DNA of 64,000 bases from Symbiodinium natans (GCA_905221605.1 CAJNDS010000557.1:581682-645681), one strand, 5' to 3'; numbered from the stretch's first letter, positions 30,300-40,700 are shown. Notes: generated from the sequence alone by a model not told the origin. A program made the numbers and translations.

Positions 30300-31195
30300 C
30301 CTGCAACCATGCATCGAACCCTTTCCCGACATGCAACTGAGCCACTGAATTCGTCGAGGACCAGGTACGAAACTTTGTCAGGAGATCCCCGCATCAGCAC
30401 CTGCACATCTCCAGGGCCCAATACACTCATAACGGCACCTCGCAGCATGGCCATGGCGCTGAGATAGCCCCCCCCAAACAGTCACCAGCAGCATTTTCCG
30501 ACCCTAAACCCTAAACCCTAAACCCTAAACCCTAAACCACAAACCCTAAGCGCCTTCTTGTGAACCGTGTCCGCGAACTTTGGCAGGGCATCTGAATCCA
30601 CCTCGCATGACCGAAGAGACATGGAAATCGATGGGGTCTCTTTCGCTGCAAGGGCCTGTCTTTTCGAACTTCATTGCAGCAATTCCTGAATCCGCAATAA
30701 AGCCTTCTTGTCCACAAACTCGTCTGCTGGACAAGGGCCATTATGTTTCTTCTACCTAACCTTGCTCCTTCCGCGCTTTACCTGATGACCTCAAGAACAC
30801 GGCCGCCTCCAGATACGCTTTCAAATTGTGGAGCCGCTCCTTGCCAAAGGGATAGGCACTCCGGAGAAGAGCGGGAAGGAACCCTCTTTCCATCGCGAGG
30901 TCACCGCAGGCTTTGGGAGTTTGAGGAATGCGGGAAGTAGGATTCACTCGAATCCTGCACCCCAAGATGTCTTGCTTCTTGGGCCTTGCTTGTCACTTCA
31001 AACCTCGAGAAGCAAAAGGAGACAGAAGACCCCCTAAAACCCCCTCAAGCCTTCAAACACCCTCAATTCCTGCACCCTGAACCTGAAATAGTTGCACGTA
31101 GCAAGCCTTCACCCAGGAGAGCAAGCGGAACTCTTCCGCAAAGTCCAGGGATCCTGTAGCCCTGCTTGGCTTCCAGCATACAGCTGGCTTGGGCT
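30300..31195 (-). CDS. Candidate exons, probably the upstream part of the helical-repeat gene
   Basis: 31,195-31,085: GSLDFAEEFRLLSWVKACYV. 30,960-30,770: LAMERGFLPALLRSAYPFGK..LHNLKAYLEAAVFLRS. This ends at G/GTTAGG and can join in phase across 34 nt to ADEFVDKKALLRIQELLQ (30,733-30,690). After an in-frame TGA the same frame continues LAAKETPSISMSLRSCEVDS..KFADTVHKKAL to an array at 30,540. 30,460-30,300: MAMLRGAVMSVLGPGDVQVL..DEFSGSVACRERVRCM after CTATCTCAG. Confidence 0.4.
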
Positions 31196-31261
31196 TCGGT
31201 TTTGGGGATTTTGGGGGTAACCCTACACCCTAAACCCTAAACCCTAAACCCTATAATAATC

Positions 31262-31443
31262 TTCTTTGCTTTTGTGTGCGGAGGGCTGCCGAGGTGAGCT
31301 CTTGGGGTGCGCTGAGATTTCTCCTGAGGGATGTTCTTTCGAGTGCCACCGGAATGTTGTCCGGAGCACATGGGGTGGTCTCGGCGTAGAACTTGGCTCT
31401 TGGACCCTTAGAACGCCCTTTCGCGTCCCATGGCCTCTTACTC
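31262..31443 (-). CDS. Candidate exon, basic protein segment
   Basis: RSKRPWDAKGRSKGPRAKFY..CAPDNIPVALERTSLRRN..TSAALRTQK, open for about 59 codons between two telomere-type arrays. Confidence 0.45.
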
Positions 31444-31479
31444 CTAGACCCTAAACCCTAAACCCTAAACCCTAAACCC

Positions 31480-32129
31480 TGGCAGAATAGGGGCCGTCTG
31501 GCCACCCATCAAACCCGGAGCCATGCTAAACCTGCACCTAGGAGATAGATTCGTCTCTCTTCAACCCACGAAAGGGATGGCAAGGGGAAAGTACTCAAAA
31601 ACTCCCCAACCCTAAACCCTAAACCCTAAACCCCTAAGCCCTAAGCCCTAAACGAAGTCACGAAGTCTACCAAGGCGCCTTGCTGGTCCCTCGAGCCCCG
31701 GACTGCCGGTTTCGCGCGCAGCACGGTCACTGGCATGCATGGCGGGTGGTGGCTCCTGGCATGCACATGGGTACACATGGTTTAGGGTTTAGGGTTTAGG
31801 GTTTAGGGTTTAGGGTTTAGGGTTTAGGGTTTAGGGTTTAGGGTATGAGGGTCCGCCTAAACTGCGCTTGTCAAGTTTAAACGCTACTGGCCGCGTTTCA
31901 GGGGGCGTCGCATCGCGTTTCAGGTGGTCCCGTCGCTTTGCAAGGGTTTTGTTGCATTGCCTGTTGCCAGGAGAACTTGGGGGCGTCGCTCTGCTTGTTC
32001 GATATGTTGCGAGATCAATGGTGCGAACCCTTCCCACAAGAGTGAGGGAGGTCCTTGAAGCATCCCGTGCAGACCAATCCGGACCCCAGCAAGAGGATGT
32101 GGTGTTGGGTCTACGAGCCAGGAGCCGGG
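31480..32129 (+). CDS. Three candidate plus islands (strand not certain)
   Basis: 31,481-31,605: IGAVWPPIKPGAMLNLHLGD..KGMARGKYSK. 31,651-31,781: KSTKAPCWSLEPRTAGFARS. 31,868-32,129: ARVLLHCLLPGELGGVALLV..TRVREVLEASRADQSG, the longest. They are separated by arrays at 31,610-31,650 and 31,779-31,845. Minus frames are also open in the first two. Confidence 0.35.
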
Positions 32130-32169
32130 TTTAGGGTTTAGGGTTTAGGGTTTCGGGTTTAGGGTTTAG

Positions 32170-32548
32170 GGCTAGGATGGGCCAGGTCCTTCACTGACCT
32201 TGTAAAACCAGTCGCCATCAGACACTGACCTGTCCCTGCTGTGCAGTAAACAGACCACGACATCGGCCAGAGCTGGTAACAACGTCATAAGTCCTTAGGA
32301 TGCTAGACAGTTAAATGAGCTTATATGGGGGTTTTACGAAAATCAGGGACCCTATAGTAGACCCCCAAATAGTAGGATTCCCTTGTAAAACCCCCCATAT
32401 GATAAATACAGTTGCTGTTTTTGGGAGCGCATCTCCCCAAGATTCGGGGGCAACGCGCAACTCCTCGTCCCAGCAAACGCCAGGCCCAGCAAACGGCAGT
32501 TCGAGCTCTTGGTCCGGGACATCGCCTCCTTCGGTGGCAGCTTCACAG
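32170..32548 (-). CDS. Candidate exons downstream of the 32.6-34.2 kb gene
   Basis: 32,548-32,410: EGGDVPDQELELPFAGPGVC..EELRVAPESWGDALPKT. 32,275-32,175: ALADVVVCLLHSRDRSVSDG..FYKVSEGPG. An F1 palindrome (32,322-32,402) lies between them. They may be the 3' exons of the gene at 32,618-34,225. Confidence 0.4.
32322..32402 (+). mobile_element. Palindromic element, family F1 (short copy)
   Basis: TATATGGGGGTTTTACGAAA at the left, GTAAAACCCCCCATATGATA at the right, with CCCCAAATAGTAGGATTCCC in the centre. Confidence 0.7.
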
Positions 32549-32617
32549 GGTTTAGGGTTTAGGGTTTAGGGTTTAGGGTTTAGGGTTTAGGGTTTGGGGC
32601 TTAGGGCTTAAGATTAC

Positions 32618-34225
32618 CAGTTCATTGTACAAAAGACTGCTACCAGACCCAGGTCGTTCTGAAGCTCAGCTGGGTAGCCTCTGATGGGCACCTGCGCCAG
32701 GCAAGCCTTGGTAAGAGCATCGATCGTCACAAGACCTTCACTTGTAATTCTTCTTACACGTCCCTGAAACCCTGAAGCCTCTGAACCTCCAGGGTCACAT
32801 GCCCTCCCAAATTGCAGACCAGTCGCCAGCTTCTCTTCAAGTTCCCGCTTCATTTGCGCCTCGTCTTCTGCCTGAAGTGATCCAGCCATGCGACTTCATG
32901 AACCCCTACATCCGCGCAAATTCGCCAAGGTCCCCCCCACTGCCGTTTTTTGAAGGGCCAGGGAATCATCATTGCACTGGACTGTGCCCTTCCTAAGCCC
33001 CTCGTATCTTGTGTGGTTTCTGTCAAGGAGGAGCGATGCCCTGTTGGGACTCAAGCTGGAACTCCGGCAGCAGCAGCAGCAGGCAATGCTAGTCCTCTGT
33101 TAGGTCCTACTGGTAGAGTCTTCCATAACATGCCCCCTTGCGGCCTGGGTCAGCAACTCGATCCGCCTCCGCTTGCGCTCTGCAGGGGGCAAGCGCAGGA
33201 GATCTGCGTCCTCCTCCTTTCAGAAGGGAGTTGATGACAATGAAAATCCAGAGAGACTGCGATCCTTGAACCAGCCTTGCAGGGAACTTAACCATGCTTG
33301 CATGGTCTCAGACCGGCCTCCTCGCGGGCACGAATCTGCGCTTTGGGGCAGGCTTTGGCCTTGGGCGGCTTCTTGCTGGTCGCTGGCTGGGCTGGCGCTT
33401 CGCGCGTTGCCGGCCCTGTCGAAGCACCGGCGCTGGGCAGTGCACTCGGCAGTGCACCGGGCGGTTCACTGGGCGGTTCACTGGCCGGCTCACCGGGTCT
33501 CCGATCAGCTGACGGGAGCAAGTCGTAGCAAGCCTCAAGCAAAGGCTTCGCCGCGCCATCCGGTGCCACGTGCGGACTGGCACGCTCAGGCGAGGGCACA
33601 CAAGGGGAAAGGCTGCCCGACGAACGCTCGTCCGGTAGCTCCGGCAACTTGCTATCCGAAGGAACCGAGTCTAAGCACTGTTCCACTAAACTCTTCGCTG
33701 GCCTCTCCTGCATAGGAGGCAACGTGTCGGCAGGCTGGCGGCTTGGAGATGGCAGCTCCGACGGAAGTTCCCGAGCAGAGCTTGGCTCAGTCGGAATTTG
33801 CACATCTTGATCCATAAAGGACCAAAGGAAGCTCTCCGCTTGTTTCACAAGGTCATCTTCGGGCCCTGCCGGCGCAGGTGGGAGGGCTGGAGTCTCGAAG
33901 ATCCCGGCCGCCCGCATCAAGACCTCCGCACGCGCCGCTTCGTCGGCCTTGCGGAGGGCTTCATCGGCCTTGCGCAGGGCTGTAAAGGGCACCTGGCCCC
34001 GACCTCCACATAGTAGTTCCCCAACAGAGCGCTTAGACTAACTATTGGCCGATTGCATCAATCATGTTCCTAACACCAAGGGTGTCATTTCGGCATGAGT
34101 GGAGCAAAGGATGACGTGCGCCTCCCTGCTCAGTGCCAGCTGGATGCTCAGCGCTTGTGACTCATCGTCCGATGCCATCCGACTCGGCTCAGCGTGGCGC
34201 AAAGTCTGCTCTATTAGTGTTTGGG
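32618..34225 (-). CDS. Four exons of an unidentified proline-rich, helical protein
   Basis: Exon 34,077-34,225 (QTLIEQTLRHAEPSRMASDD..HVILCSTHAEMTPL) joins at phase 0 across 84 nt (TTG/GTGTTA...GGGGCCAG) to a long exon from 33,992. That exon starts VPFTALRKADEALRKADEAA, continues with a Pro/Ser-rich middle and ends near 33,318 (GC donor) or 33,293 (GTTAAG). Then come 33,111-33,216 (EEDADLLRLPPAERKRRRIE.., donor A/GTAGGA) and 32,618-32,867 (DEAQMKRELEEKLATGLQFG.., ..RRITSEGLVTIDALTK.., donor TG/GTAATC). Together about 385 residues without start or stop. Intracellular, helical; no domain recognised. Confidence 0.55.
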
Positions 34226-34432
34226 CTGATCACCTGCCCAAGATGCAAGTTGAGGATATGTTAAGGGTTTATTCAAGTCCCTGTGCGGCATCGGGCGCCG
34301 ACCAGTCCGCTTGCGAAAGTACCTACGAGTATGTTCGACTGTTCGACTGCACTCTTTCGTAGACTGCTGCCTTGGAGAAAGGGGGTGGCTTGAGCCAAAC
34401 AGCTTCATGCTGCTCTGCGTCTGGAGCTTCAT

Positions 34433-34914
34433 GGAGCGATGAAGCTCGGCCAACAAAAGGGCGCACGAAGAACATACTCGGTAAGATTGCTGCGGTCTCG
34501 AGCTACCCAAGTCTTCCCCTTGCCACAATGCAAGTTAACAAAAGCGCCCGGAAAAAGACCTCGAGCTGAAAACCTTAAAGCCTCACCTGACATCCTAGAT
34601 GCCTGGGTCAAGGAGATTGAATCAATCTTGTTTCGGGGTCGGAATAATTACTAGTAGTATTGTATTCACTATGGCCCCTTTATAGGTATACTAGAAGAAC
34701 CCCCCAAAACCCTACGTATTCTAATTTCTAAGGCCCCTATATTTGTGTGTCCGCCACCAAGGATGCATCCTGGCGTCGATGGCTTGCCTTGCAAGAAGTG
34801 GACCTCCACAAGGACGGGGCATGAGAAGCTGACCACGGAGAAGAACCCCCAAAACCCCTCTGAAAATGCTCGGATAGGTGTCGCGAGCACATGTTGACAT
34901 TGCTTCGCATCCAC
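34433..34914 (-). CDS. Candidate exons, unidentified
   Basis: 34,600-34,435: MSGEALRFSARGLFPGAFVN..KTWVARDRSNLTEYVLR. 34,914-34,745: MDAKQCQHVLATPIRAFSEG..VLVEVHFLQGKPSTPG. Between them (34,655-34,740) lies a short palindrome-like stretch ending AGAACCCCCCAAAACC. 35,050-35,160 may hold another exon (MPRIPRKLSQDLQSLVVPLP). Confidence 0.35.
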
Positions 34915-35180
34915 CTACTCGAAGCTTTCACAGATGTTGGAGGCTCCCACACCCTCGGCTGACCCGTGAAACCACTCGCAAAAAAAGTTCCTCTTAGACC
35001 GAACAAGGGGAAGCATGAGATGTCCCCTAAGGGCCCCAAAAACAATCTCCAAGTCATGCCTTCGAGGCGGCAGGCACCACCGGGGTGGAGGGAAGAGGCA
35101 CGACCAGGCTTTGCAGGTCCTGACTGAGTTTGCGAGGGATCCGAGGCATCGCGGGTCGAGGCCGTAATGTTTAGGGTTTA

Positions 35181-35200
35181 GGGGGGGGGGGGGGGGGGGG
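35181..35200 (+). repeat. Poly-G run attached to a telomere-type unit
   Basis: TTTAGGGTTTA is followed directly by 20 G, the same arrangement as at 15,579-15,604. Confidence 0.95.
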
Positions 35201-35387
35201 ATTCCTACTTTCAGGACTGTCGTACTTTGGGGTATGGTAGGTACCCTATGTTGGGAAATCCTTCTTCTTAGAGAAGAAAAGGGACAGGGTGGCAGTAGCA
35301 CTCCCTTGGATCAGGGGTTCAGGGTTTAGGGAGTTTAGGCTTTAGGGCAAATCAGAGGAGTTTGCACGCAGACTTCCATCCCTGGCA

Positions 35388-35696
35388 TTGTTTAGGGCAT
35401 GCCGCTGCTACGTAGATGCCGGGGGATGGGCGCCGCACCCTCCCTATGGCTTCGGATACCGCACGAACGTCGGGTGGTGCATTGCCTTGCTTCAAGTTTT
35501 CGTCAGACAGAACTACCCCAAGTGGCTCAACCCCTGGCCTGGGTGCATAGAGCGCGAGAACCCGCTAACAGACACCAGCGACCTTGACCCCACATGTACC
35601 CCAAAGTACTATGATCCTGTGTATCGGAAACCCCCCTGTTTAAAAAAGTGCCAGCACCACCCTGCTTTCGGAAACCCCACAAGAAAGGTACGCTGA
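35388..35696 (+). CDS. Candidate plus exon, Cys/Trp/Tyr-rich, about 102 codons
   Basis: CRCYVDAGGWAPHPPYGFGY.., ..VGWCIALLQVFVRQNYPKWL.., ..CIERENPLTDTSDLDPTCT. An extracellular or luminal style with at least eight Cys. The last 30 codons overlap a stretch with F1-like ends (TATCGGAAACCCCCC, TTTCGGAAACCCC), so the exon may end earlier. AAG/GTACGC at 35,692 is a possible donor. Confidence 0.5.
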   Translation: MFRACRCYVDAGGWAPHPPYGFGYRTNVGWCIALLQVFVRQNYPKWLNPWPGCIERENPLTDTSDLDPTCTPKYYDPVYRKPPCLKKCQHHPAFGNPTRKVR

Positions 35697-35799
35697 CTTC
35701 CAGAGTCTATCGCTAAGAGTTTAGGGTTTAGGGTGTAGGATTTAGGGTTTAGAGTTTAGGGTTTAGGGGTACTTCTAAGCCTCTAAAGACAAGCCAAGC

Positions 35800-36115
35800 G
35801 GCTCCAGTCAGGAACCGGTCCTCCAAGAGTTTGGCTCGAACTCTAAATCTTGAGCTCCGGGAACTACTCTTGAACCGTTGCAGGGAAAGACGTCCACACA
35901 CCCTAAACCCTAAACCCTAAACCCTAAACCCCAATCCCTAAACCCTAAACCCTCAACCCTAAACTGTGTGACCGAAGACAGCTTTTGGGTCAAGTCGGAC
36001 CCGGACTTGGTCAGAAGCTTGCCTAAACCAAGTGCCTTAGGTCACATTTATATCAATGTGGGCCTTGGTCTTGAGAATAACAAGCTATATAAACGCATAC
36101 ACATAAACATTTAGC
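35800..36115 (+). CDS. Two candidate plus exons
   Basis: 35,800-35,900: APVRNRSSKSLARTLNLELR..LLNRCRERRPHT. 35,965-36,115: VTEDSFWVKSDPDLVRSLPK..LGHIYINVGLGLENNKLY. A (CCCTAAA)n array separates them. They probably continue the gene of the 35,388 exon. Confidence 0.45.
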
Positions 36116-36249
36116 TGAGTGTTAACACCTTAATCTGAAAGAACCAATACTAAAATATGTATATATATATATAGATGTAGGAAAACACATCTTGTAACCC
36201 ATAAAATTTGTGTGTATATCTATATATGTACATATATACATACATATAT

Positions 36250-36430
36250 GTAGTGTCCGCTCCTCCAGCTTCTCTATCTTCTCGTCCATCCTGGGGTCAA
36301 GAGTCCAAGGCGCTGGGGGTGTCCCTTTGGGGCTCTCCTGGGGGGGGCCTCTTGGGACTCTCTGGGGGGGGGGGGGGCTTCTCTCAACTCTTTGACTCTT
36401 TGAAGGGGGCCTTTGGTCTGCCTGAGATCA
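36250..36430. other. AT repeat, G run and short minus coding hint
   Basis: 36,155-36,250 is a TATA microsatellite, 36,363-36,376 a G run. On minus, 36,300-36,255 reads DPRMDEKIEKLEERTL. Confidence 0.3.
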
Positions 36431-36459
36431 GGACAGCAATTTGGAGACAATCATGAAGG

Positions 36460-36945
36460 TCATGCGACATCCATGCCATGGCAGCGGAAAAAAACGCTCA
36501 GGGCGATCGTGGCATTTCATGGCTCGGGTTGAACGACTCATGGCAACCATCGTGGTCGCAAAGCATCCATGGAGGCCATGGCAGACACACACAGGGCTCA
36601 CGGAGTCCAAGCTCACGGAGTCTGAGACCGAATCCTTCCATGGCTCCCATCATGACGCCCATGGCAGCTGTTACATGATCTGGATGCATGCAGCAGGTTG
36701 CAAGAAGGTTACAGCAGAGGCACGATGCTCATGGAACCATGGCATTGGAGCGGCATCCATGGCATCCGCAATAGGCATGGACGCAGTCTTTCAGTATCAT
36801 ACTTACAACGTGTAACATGTCTTTGTTTTTGTTAATGGAAGAAGAAGGCACAACATCATCATGATAGCCACGCAACGCCCATGCTCTCCATGGCCATCGC
36901 ACGATCTGCATGGCTCACATGGGGCTTGCCCAGCCGCCATGGCAC
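36460..36945. repeat. CCATGGC-rich segment
   Basis: The hexamer CCATGG or its CATGGC/CCATGC variants occur more than ten times at irregular spacing. All frames are Met/His/Cys-rich, hence of low coding value. Could be a decayed minisatellite. Confidence 0.5.
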
Positions 36946-36992
36946 AAAACAAAGGAGAGAACGACGGCCCGCTGTCCCAAACTTGCCAACCT

Positions 36993-37055
36993 AGGGTTTA
37001 GGGTTTAGGGTTTAGGGTTTAGGGTTTAGGGTTTAGGGTTTAGGGTTTAGGGTAC
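36993..37055 (+). repeat. Interstitial (TTTAGGG)n array, 9 units
   Basis: Perfect units. Confidence 0.97.
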
Positions 37056-37087
37056 CCCCGGCCGCCCACCGCATGAAGCCTCAGCAG

Positions 37088-37706
37088 CCTCATCTTCCAT
37101 CCCAACTGCACGAACGAAAATCTCCATACTCCATTTGCCAAACTAGGGGTCCCCTCATATGACCCAAACACTATTTTTCAAATCACCGGAACCCACCGCA
37201 GGCTTTTTGGAAACCCAAGAAAAGACATCATGGCAGGGTGCGTGTGTTCTTCCGACGGCTGTCTGGTCTTGGCGAGCACCTCACCGTAAGTTTCTTGAGC
37301 CTTCCCTCACCGTCGCTTCACCCTGAACGCTGAACCCCAAATCCTGAACCCTAAACCCTAAACTCAAAACCCCAAACCCTAAACCCTAAACATGTCTCTA
37401 CGTTCGCCATGTGACGCGGCCCCCAGCCGCGCGATTTGCCGATCCTCAGGGGAACGCGCTGGGATGATTTAGCTTTATTGAGTCCTCTGTGGGTCCCCAT
37501 TATGGTGTACTCATGAGGTGATGCCCACAAGTAGACCAAGTCCCATACTTCCTGGAGGAACATACCTTACTGATGACCCAAGAATATTCAAAAAAGGGGT
37601 GTGTCTACAGATCCACAGTGATCCTATTAACAACTTTGAGGCTGCCAGCACATGGAACCCGACTGTTACCCTTGTGCCATCTCGTGTGAACTGTCCCGGC
37701 GCCTGA
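37088..37706 (+). CDS. Plus-strand exons with a canonical donor
   Basis: 37,088-37,285: SSLIFHPNCTNENLHTPFAK..VPSYDPNTIFQITGTHRR..AGCVCSSDGCLVLAST, ending at CC/GTAAGT. 37,518-37,706: MPTSRPSPILPGGTYLTDDP..RIFKKGVCLQIHSDPINN..SRVNCPGA, then TGA. A weaker island (37,396-37,470, YVRHVTRPPAARFADPQGNA) lies between. Secreted-style composition; no family recognised. Confidence 0.5.
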
Positions 37707-37848
37707 CGTCCTGACTTGCAAGCCAAAGACCTGAAACCCTAAACCCTAAACCCTAAACCCTAAACCCTAAACATCCCTAAACTCTAAACCCTAAACCCTA
37801 TACCTAAGCCCCAACTCGACCTCCCTGAGCCCTCAAAATGATCTCCAG

Positions 37849-37941
37849 GACAGCTGAGCCGCCTCCTTGCTCTGCCTGAAGCGGAGGTCATCTTCCTCGT
37901 CGATGGTGCGCACCTCTTTGCATCAAGAAGGCTTGCAGGGA
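37849..37941 (+). CDS. Candidate plus exon
   Basis: After GATCTCCAG: QLSRLLALPEAEVIFLVDGA..FASRRLAGI, immediately followed by a TTTAGGG array (37,942-38,002). Confidence 0.5.
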
Positions 37942-38015
37942 TTTAGGGTTTAGGGTTTAGGGTTTAGGGTTTAGGGTTTAGGGTTTAGGGTTTAGGGTTT
38001 GGGCAACTCCATACG

Positions 38016-38298
38016 GAGTTACTGCGTTTCTGGCAGATCGCGGAGTAAAGGCCGGTGGAAACCACTGTTCATGTCTTGTATAGGCGGCGTGGCGTTCTTG
38101 CAACAGCTGCTGCGCAGCTGCTCTGCATCCGCAAGACTCTCATAGCCGAAATGCACCTCCTTCTTCCTTTCCCTGAGCTGAAACGAAAAGATCTTCAAAA
38201 CCAGTGCCTTGGGCATCTCCTGTGGCGGGAGCTCCTGGCAAACAGGTCTCCATCGCAGTCTCAGCAGGTCGTAGTCGAAGGCAGATGGGCTTCAGGCC
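38016..38298 (-). CDS. Exon of about 90 codons, unidentified
   Basis: SPSAFDYDLLRLRWRPVCQE.., ..PKALVLKIFSFQLRERKK.., ..GYESLADAEQLRSSCC.., ..FHRPLLRDLPETQ. The frame ends at A/GTAACT, a donor-like site that overlaps the TAA. Good coding composition on minus, opposite to the neighbouring plus exons. Confidence 0.5.
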
Positions 38299-38376
38299 AG
38301 GAATCACACTACAGCACTCAACACTGAAGCCCAAGGAGCCCCAAGAGCCGGAAGCCCCCCCCCCCGTCCACGCCTC

Positions 38377-38989
38377 GTGAGGGGGTGGCGCCATCTCCTC
38401 CGGGCTTTGTCATGGGCCGAAGGGCAATATGGGCTTCTACGCGGCCACGCTTGCGCTTCCCCGAGCAGGCCGGGGCCGGCGCGGGCCCCCCCTATTCTGA
38501 TGGTATACTCCGGCTCTGAAATTCTGCGAATTCTCCCACGAGCTCCCGAGTGCTCCCGCTTATGCCACTGCTGCAAGTCCCTCCCGGCACCTCGTGGAGC
38601 GCCGGCAGCGGCCGCGGCAGCGTGCGAACCGTTGCTGGCGCTGTGGCGGCGACGAACTCGTGGCGGTGGAAGGCCTCGCGCGGCTTTGGAGCCCGAACTC
38701 AAGCAATGATAGCTTGACGTCCAGGTGCTTGCGGGGCCGCAGGGGACTCGACACTCCATATGTTGCAGGGCAACACACCCCTGCCCTGACAATGGCGCTG
38801 CGCGTTGCAATGCGGCGTGCTTGGTTCACAACCAAGCCTCGAAAGCTGTGGCGGCAGGCCGGTCGAAGCCATGCCTGGAATGCTGGCGGGACCCGTGAGA
38901 TTGCCAGAGTAAGATCACCAAAAATCCGAAAAAGAACGCCAAGCTGCTCCCTAGGGCCTCAAAGCATCCCAACACCAGGCACCTCCTAA
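38377..38989. other. GC-rich island with long open frames on both strands
   Basis: A plus frame of 131 codons (38,594-38,989, ..CWRCGGDELVAVEGLARLWS..) and a minus frame (38,835-38,560, ..ATRSAIVRAGVCCPATYGVS..) are equally protein-like. No decision is possible from composition alone. Confidence 0.3.
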
Positions 38990-39096
38990 CTTAGCCCGAG
39001 ACATCCCGAAACCCTAAAGCGTCAAAGCCCTGCTCGACTCTGCTGCAACCAGAATGCTGTTGAATGAGTTCATTAGAGATTGTACAAAAACACAGT

Positions 39097-39460
39097 GGGT
39101 TTAGGGTTTAGGGTTTAGGGTTTAGGGTTTAGAGTTTAGGGTTTAGGGTTTAGGGTTTAGGGTTTATTGCGCCAGAGGATAGACCGACACTACCCGCGCT
39201 GAAGGCCTTCCGGGGCCCCGCAGGGTCGGCTCCCAGGCCCATGCGCCCAGCGGCATGGCAGGGTTTAGGGTTTAGGGTTTAGGGTTCAGGGCTCAGGGTT
39301 CAGGGTTTAGGGTTTAGTTTAGGGTTTAGGGTTTAGGGTTTAGGGTTTAGGGTTTAGGGTTTAGGGTTTAGGGTTTAGGGTTTAGGGTTTAGGGTTTAGG
39401 GTTTAGGGTTTATGTGGTTTAGGGCGTAGGGTTTAGGGCTTAGGGCTTGGGGTTTAGGGC
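39097..39460 (+). repeat. Three (TTTAGGG)n arrays with one exon-like island
   Basis: 39,097-39,165, 39,262-39,415 and variants to 39,460. The island 39,167-39,260 reads APEDRPTLPALKAFRGPAGS..PMRPAAWQG on plus. Confidence 0.8.
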
Positions 39461-39503
39461 ATGGGAAAAGAGCCCGTGAAAGAGTCCAAAGAGCTTCAGT
39501 ATG

Positions 39504-39737
39504 TTGGGGAGTATGAGGGGTAACGCTTCAGGGGTTGGGGATGCTAGGGTGCTGAGCAGCTTTCAGGATCTGTACGCGGCCCTTCGACTCTGGGTTTCTT
39601 GGGCGACCTTTTTGGATCAACCCGCACATCGCGAAAAGCTCTCCATTGTCTCCACCAAACGTTCTGCTGCCTGTACCTTCGGCTTGAGCCACCGGACTGC
39701 GCCCGGCTCGCAGCTTCACAACCCTGGGACGGGGTAA
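39504..39737 (+). CDS. Candidate plus exon
   Basis: ..RVLSSFQDLYAALRLWVSW.., ..FLDQPAHREKLSIVSTKRSA..; open for 78 codons. An F2 palindrome follows 36 bp downstream. Confidence 0.45.
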   Translation: MGSMRGNASGVGDARVLSSFQDLYAALRLWVSWATFLDQPAHREKLSIVSTKRSAACTFGLSHRTAPGSQLHNPGTG

Positions 39738-39773
39738 GTTTTACCAGCCCTCAACTCACCATGAACAGCGCTT

Positions 39774-39876
39774 GGGATGTTCCCCCCTAATACTAACAGT
39801 CCTTCATATAGGGATTTTTAGGTCCCCCCCTATTGTAATCCCTACTAAGGACTTTTCGTGTAAGGGGGAACATCCC
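39774..39876. mobile_element. Palindromic element, family F2 (copy 2)
   Basis: 103 bp: GGGATGTTCCCCCCTAATAC at the left, GTAAGGGGGAACATCCC at the right, a 13-bp perfect inverted repeat with further complementarity inside. GTCCTTCATATAGGGATT is shared with 12,993-13,088. Confidence 0.75.
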
Positions 39877-40050
39877 AGAACAGCACCCAAAAAACGGGAC
39901 CCGACAGTGGGTTAGGACGTGTCCGCATGCCCCGAAGGTCATAGACTTAAACCCCAAAGTTCAAAACAAAATGCCCACCGTAAATTTAGACAGGTTGTCT
40001 GAGGCGGTTTATGTTTAGGGTTTAGAAGCTTAGGGTTTAGGGTTCCGGGT

Positions 40051-40455
40051 TACTCCACGCAGATTCAAACCCGTCAGCAACTGTCATGCACTGAGGTGGA
40101 GACCCCGCGTTCAGCTGGGCCCACAATGTATGGCCTTGCCAGGACATGCGGCACCACGCAGGCCCGGAACGTCATCTTCATTATTCTTCTTCTTACTACT
40201 ATTCTTATTATGAGTATTATTACTATCATTCTCATTTTTGGTACTATCATGCTTATTATTATTAACCCTTTTTATTCTTATTCTTATTATTACTATTATT
40301 ATCATGAGTATTATTACTATTATTATTATGAGTATTATTATTAGTATTAGTATGATTATGATAGGATCAGCACTCCCGAGCTTCGCACATCTGCGTCATG
40401 AAGTTGGACGTGACACCAAGCTGTTGATTCGTCACGGTGGTTGTCCACCTTTGAG
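40051..40455 (+). CDS. Two candidate plus exons split by an ATT-rich intron
   Basis: 40,051-40,175: STQIQTRQQLSCTEVETPRS..MYGLARTCGTTQARN. 40,364-40,455: GSALPSFAHLRHEVGRDTKL..RHGGCPPL. The 40,180-40,360 stretch is a TATTATTA/TTC microsatellite that ends ATGATAG before the second exon. Just upstream, 39,957-40,006 reads KMPTVNLDRLSEAVYV. Confidence 0.4.
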
Positions 40456-40700
40456 GGTTTAGGGTTTAGGGTTTAGGGTTTAGGGTTTAGGGTTTAGGGT
40501 TTAGGGTTTAGGGTTTAGGGTTTAGGGTTTAGGGTTTTAGGGTTTTAGGGTTTAGGGCAAAACTTCGCACCTCCCATTCCGGCCAATGCAAAGGCCTGCT
40601 ACTGCGTAACTAATATCATGTTGGACCTCTTACACTGCGGGCCCCCCCCTAAACCGTGGAGATGAAAACAGAACCCTTGCAGATCCTTACAGTACGTAGT
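40454..40700 (+). CDS. (TTTAGGG)n array (40,454-40,558) and candidate exon (40,560-40,700)
   Basis: After the array: PPIPANAKACYCVTNIMLDL..HCGPPLNRGDENRTLADP on plus. A G run (40,709-40,727) follows; 40,730-41,110 is non-coding with F1-like fragments (GGTCCCTTCAGAGGGGCC, AAGTACCAGATTAAGGGCCC). Confidence 0.35.

Noticed and set aside
34130-34180. Ubiquitin-interacting motif in DDESQALSIQLALSREA
   Set aside because: The Ala-x3-Ser-x2-Glu spacing of the motif is not met.
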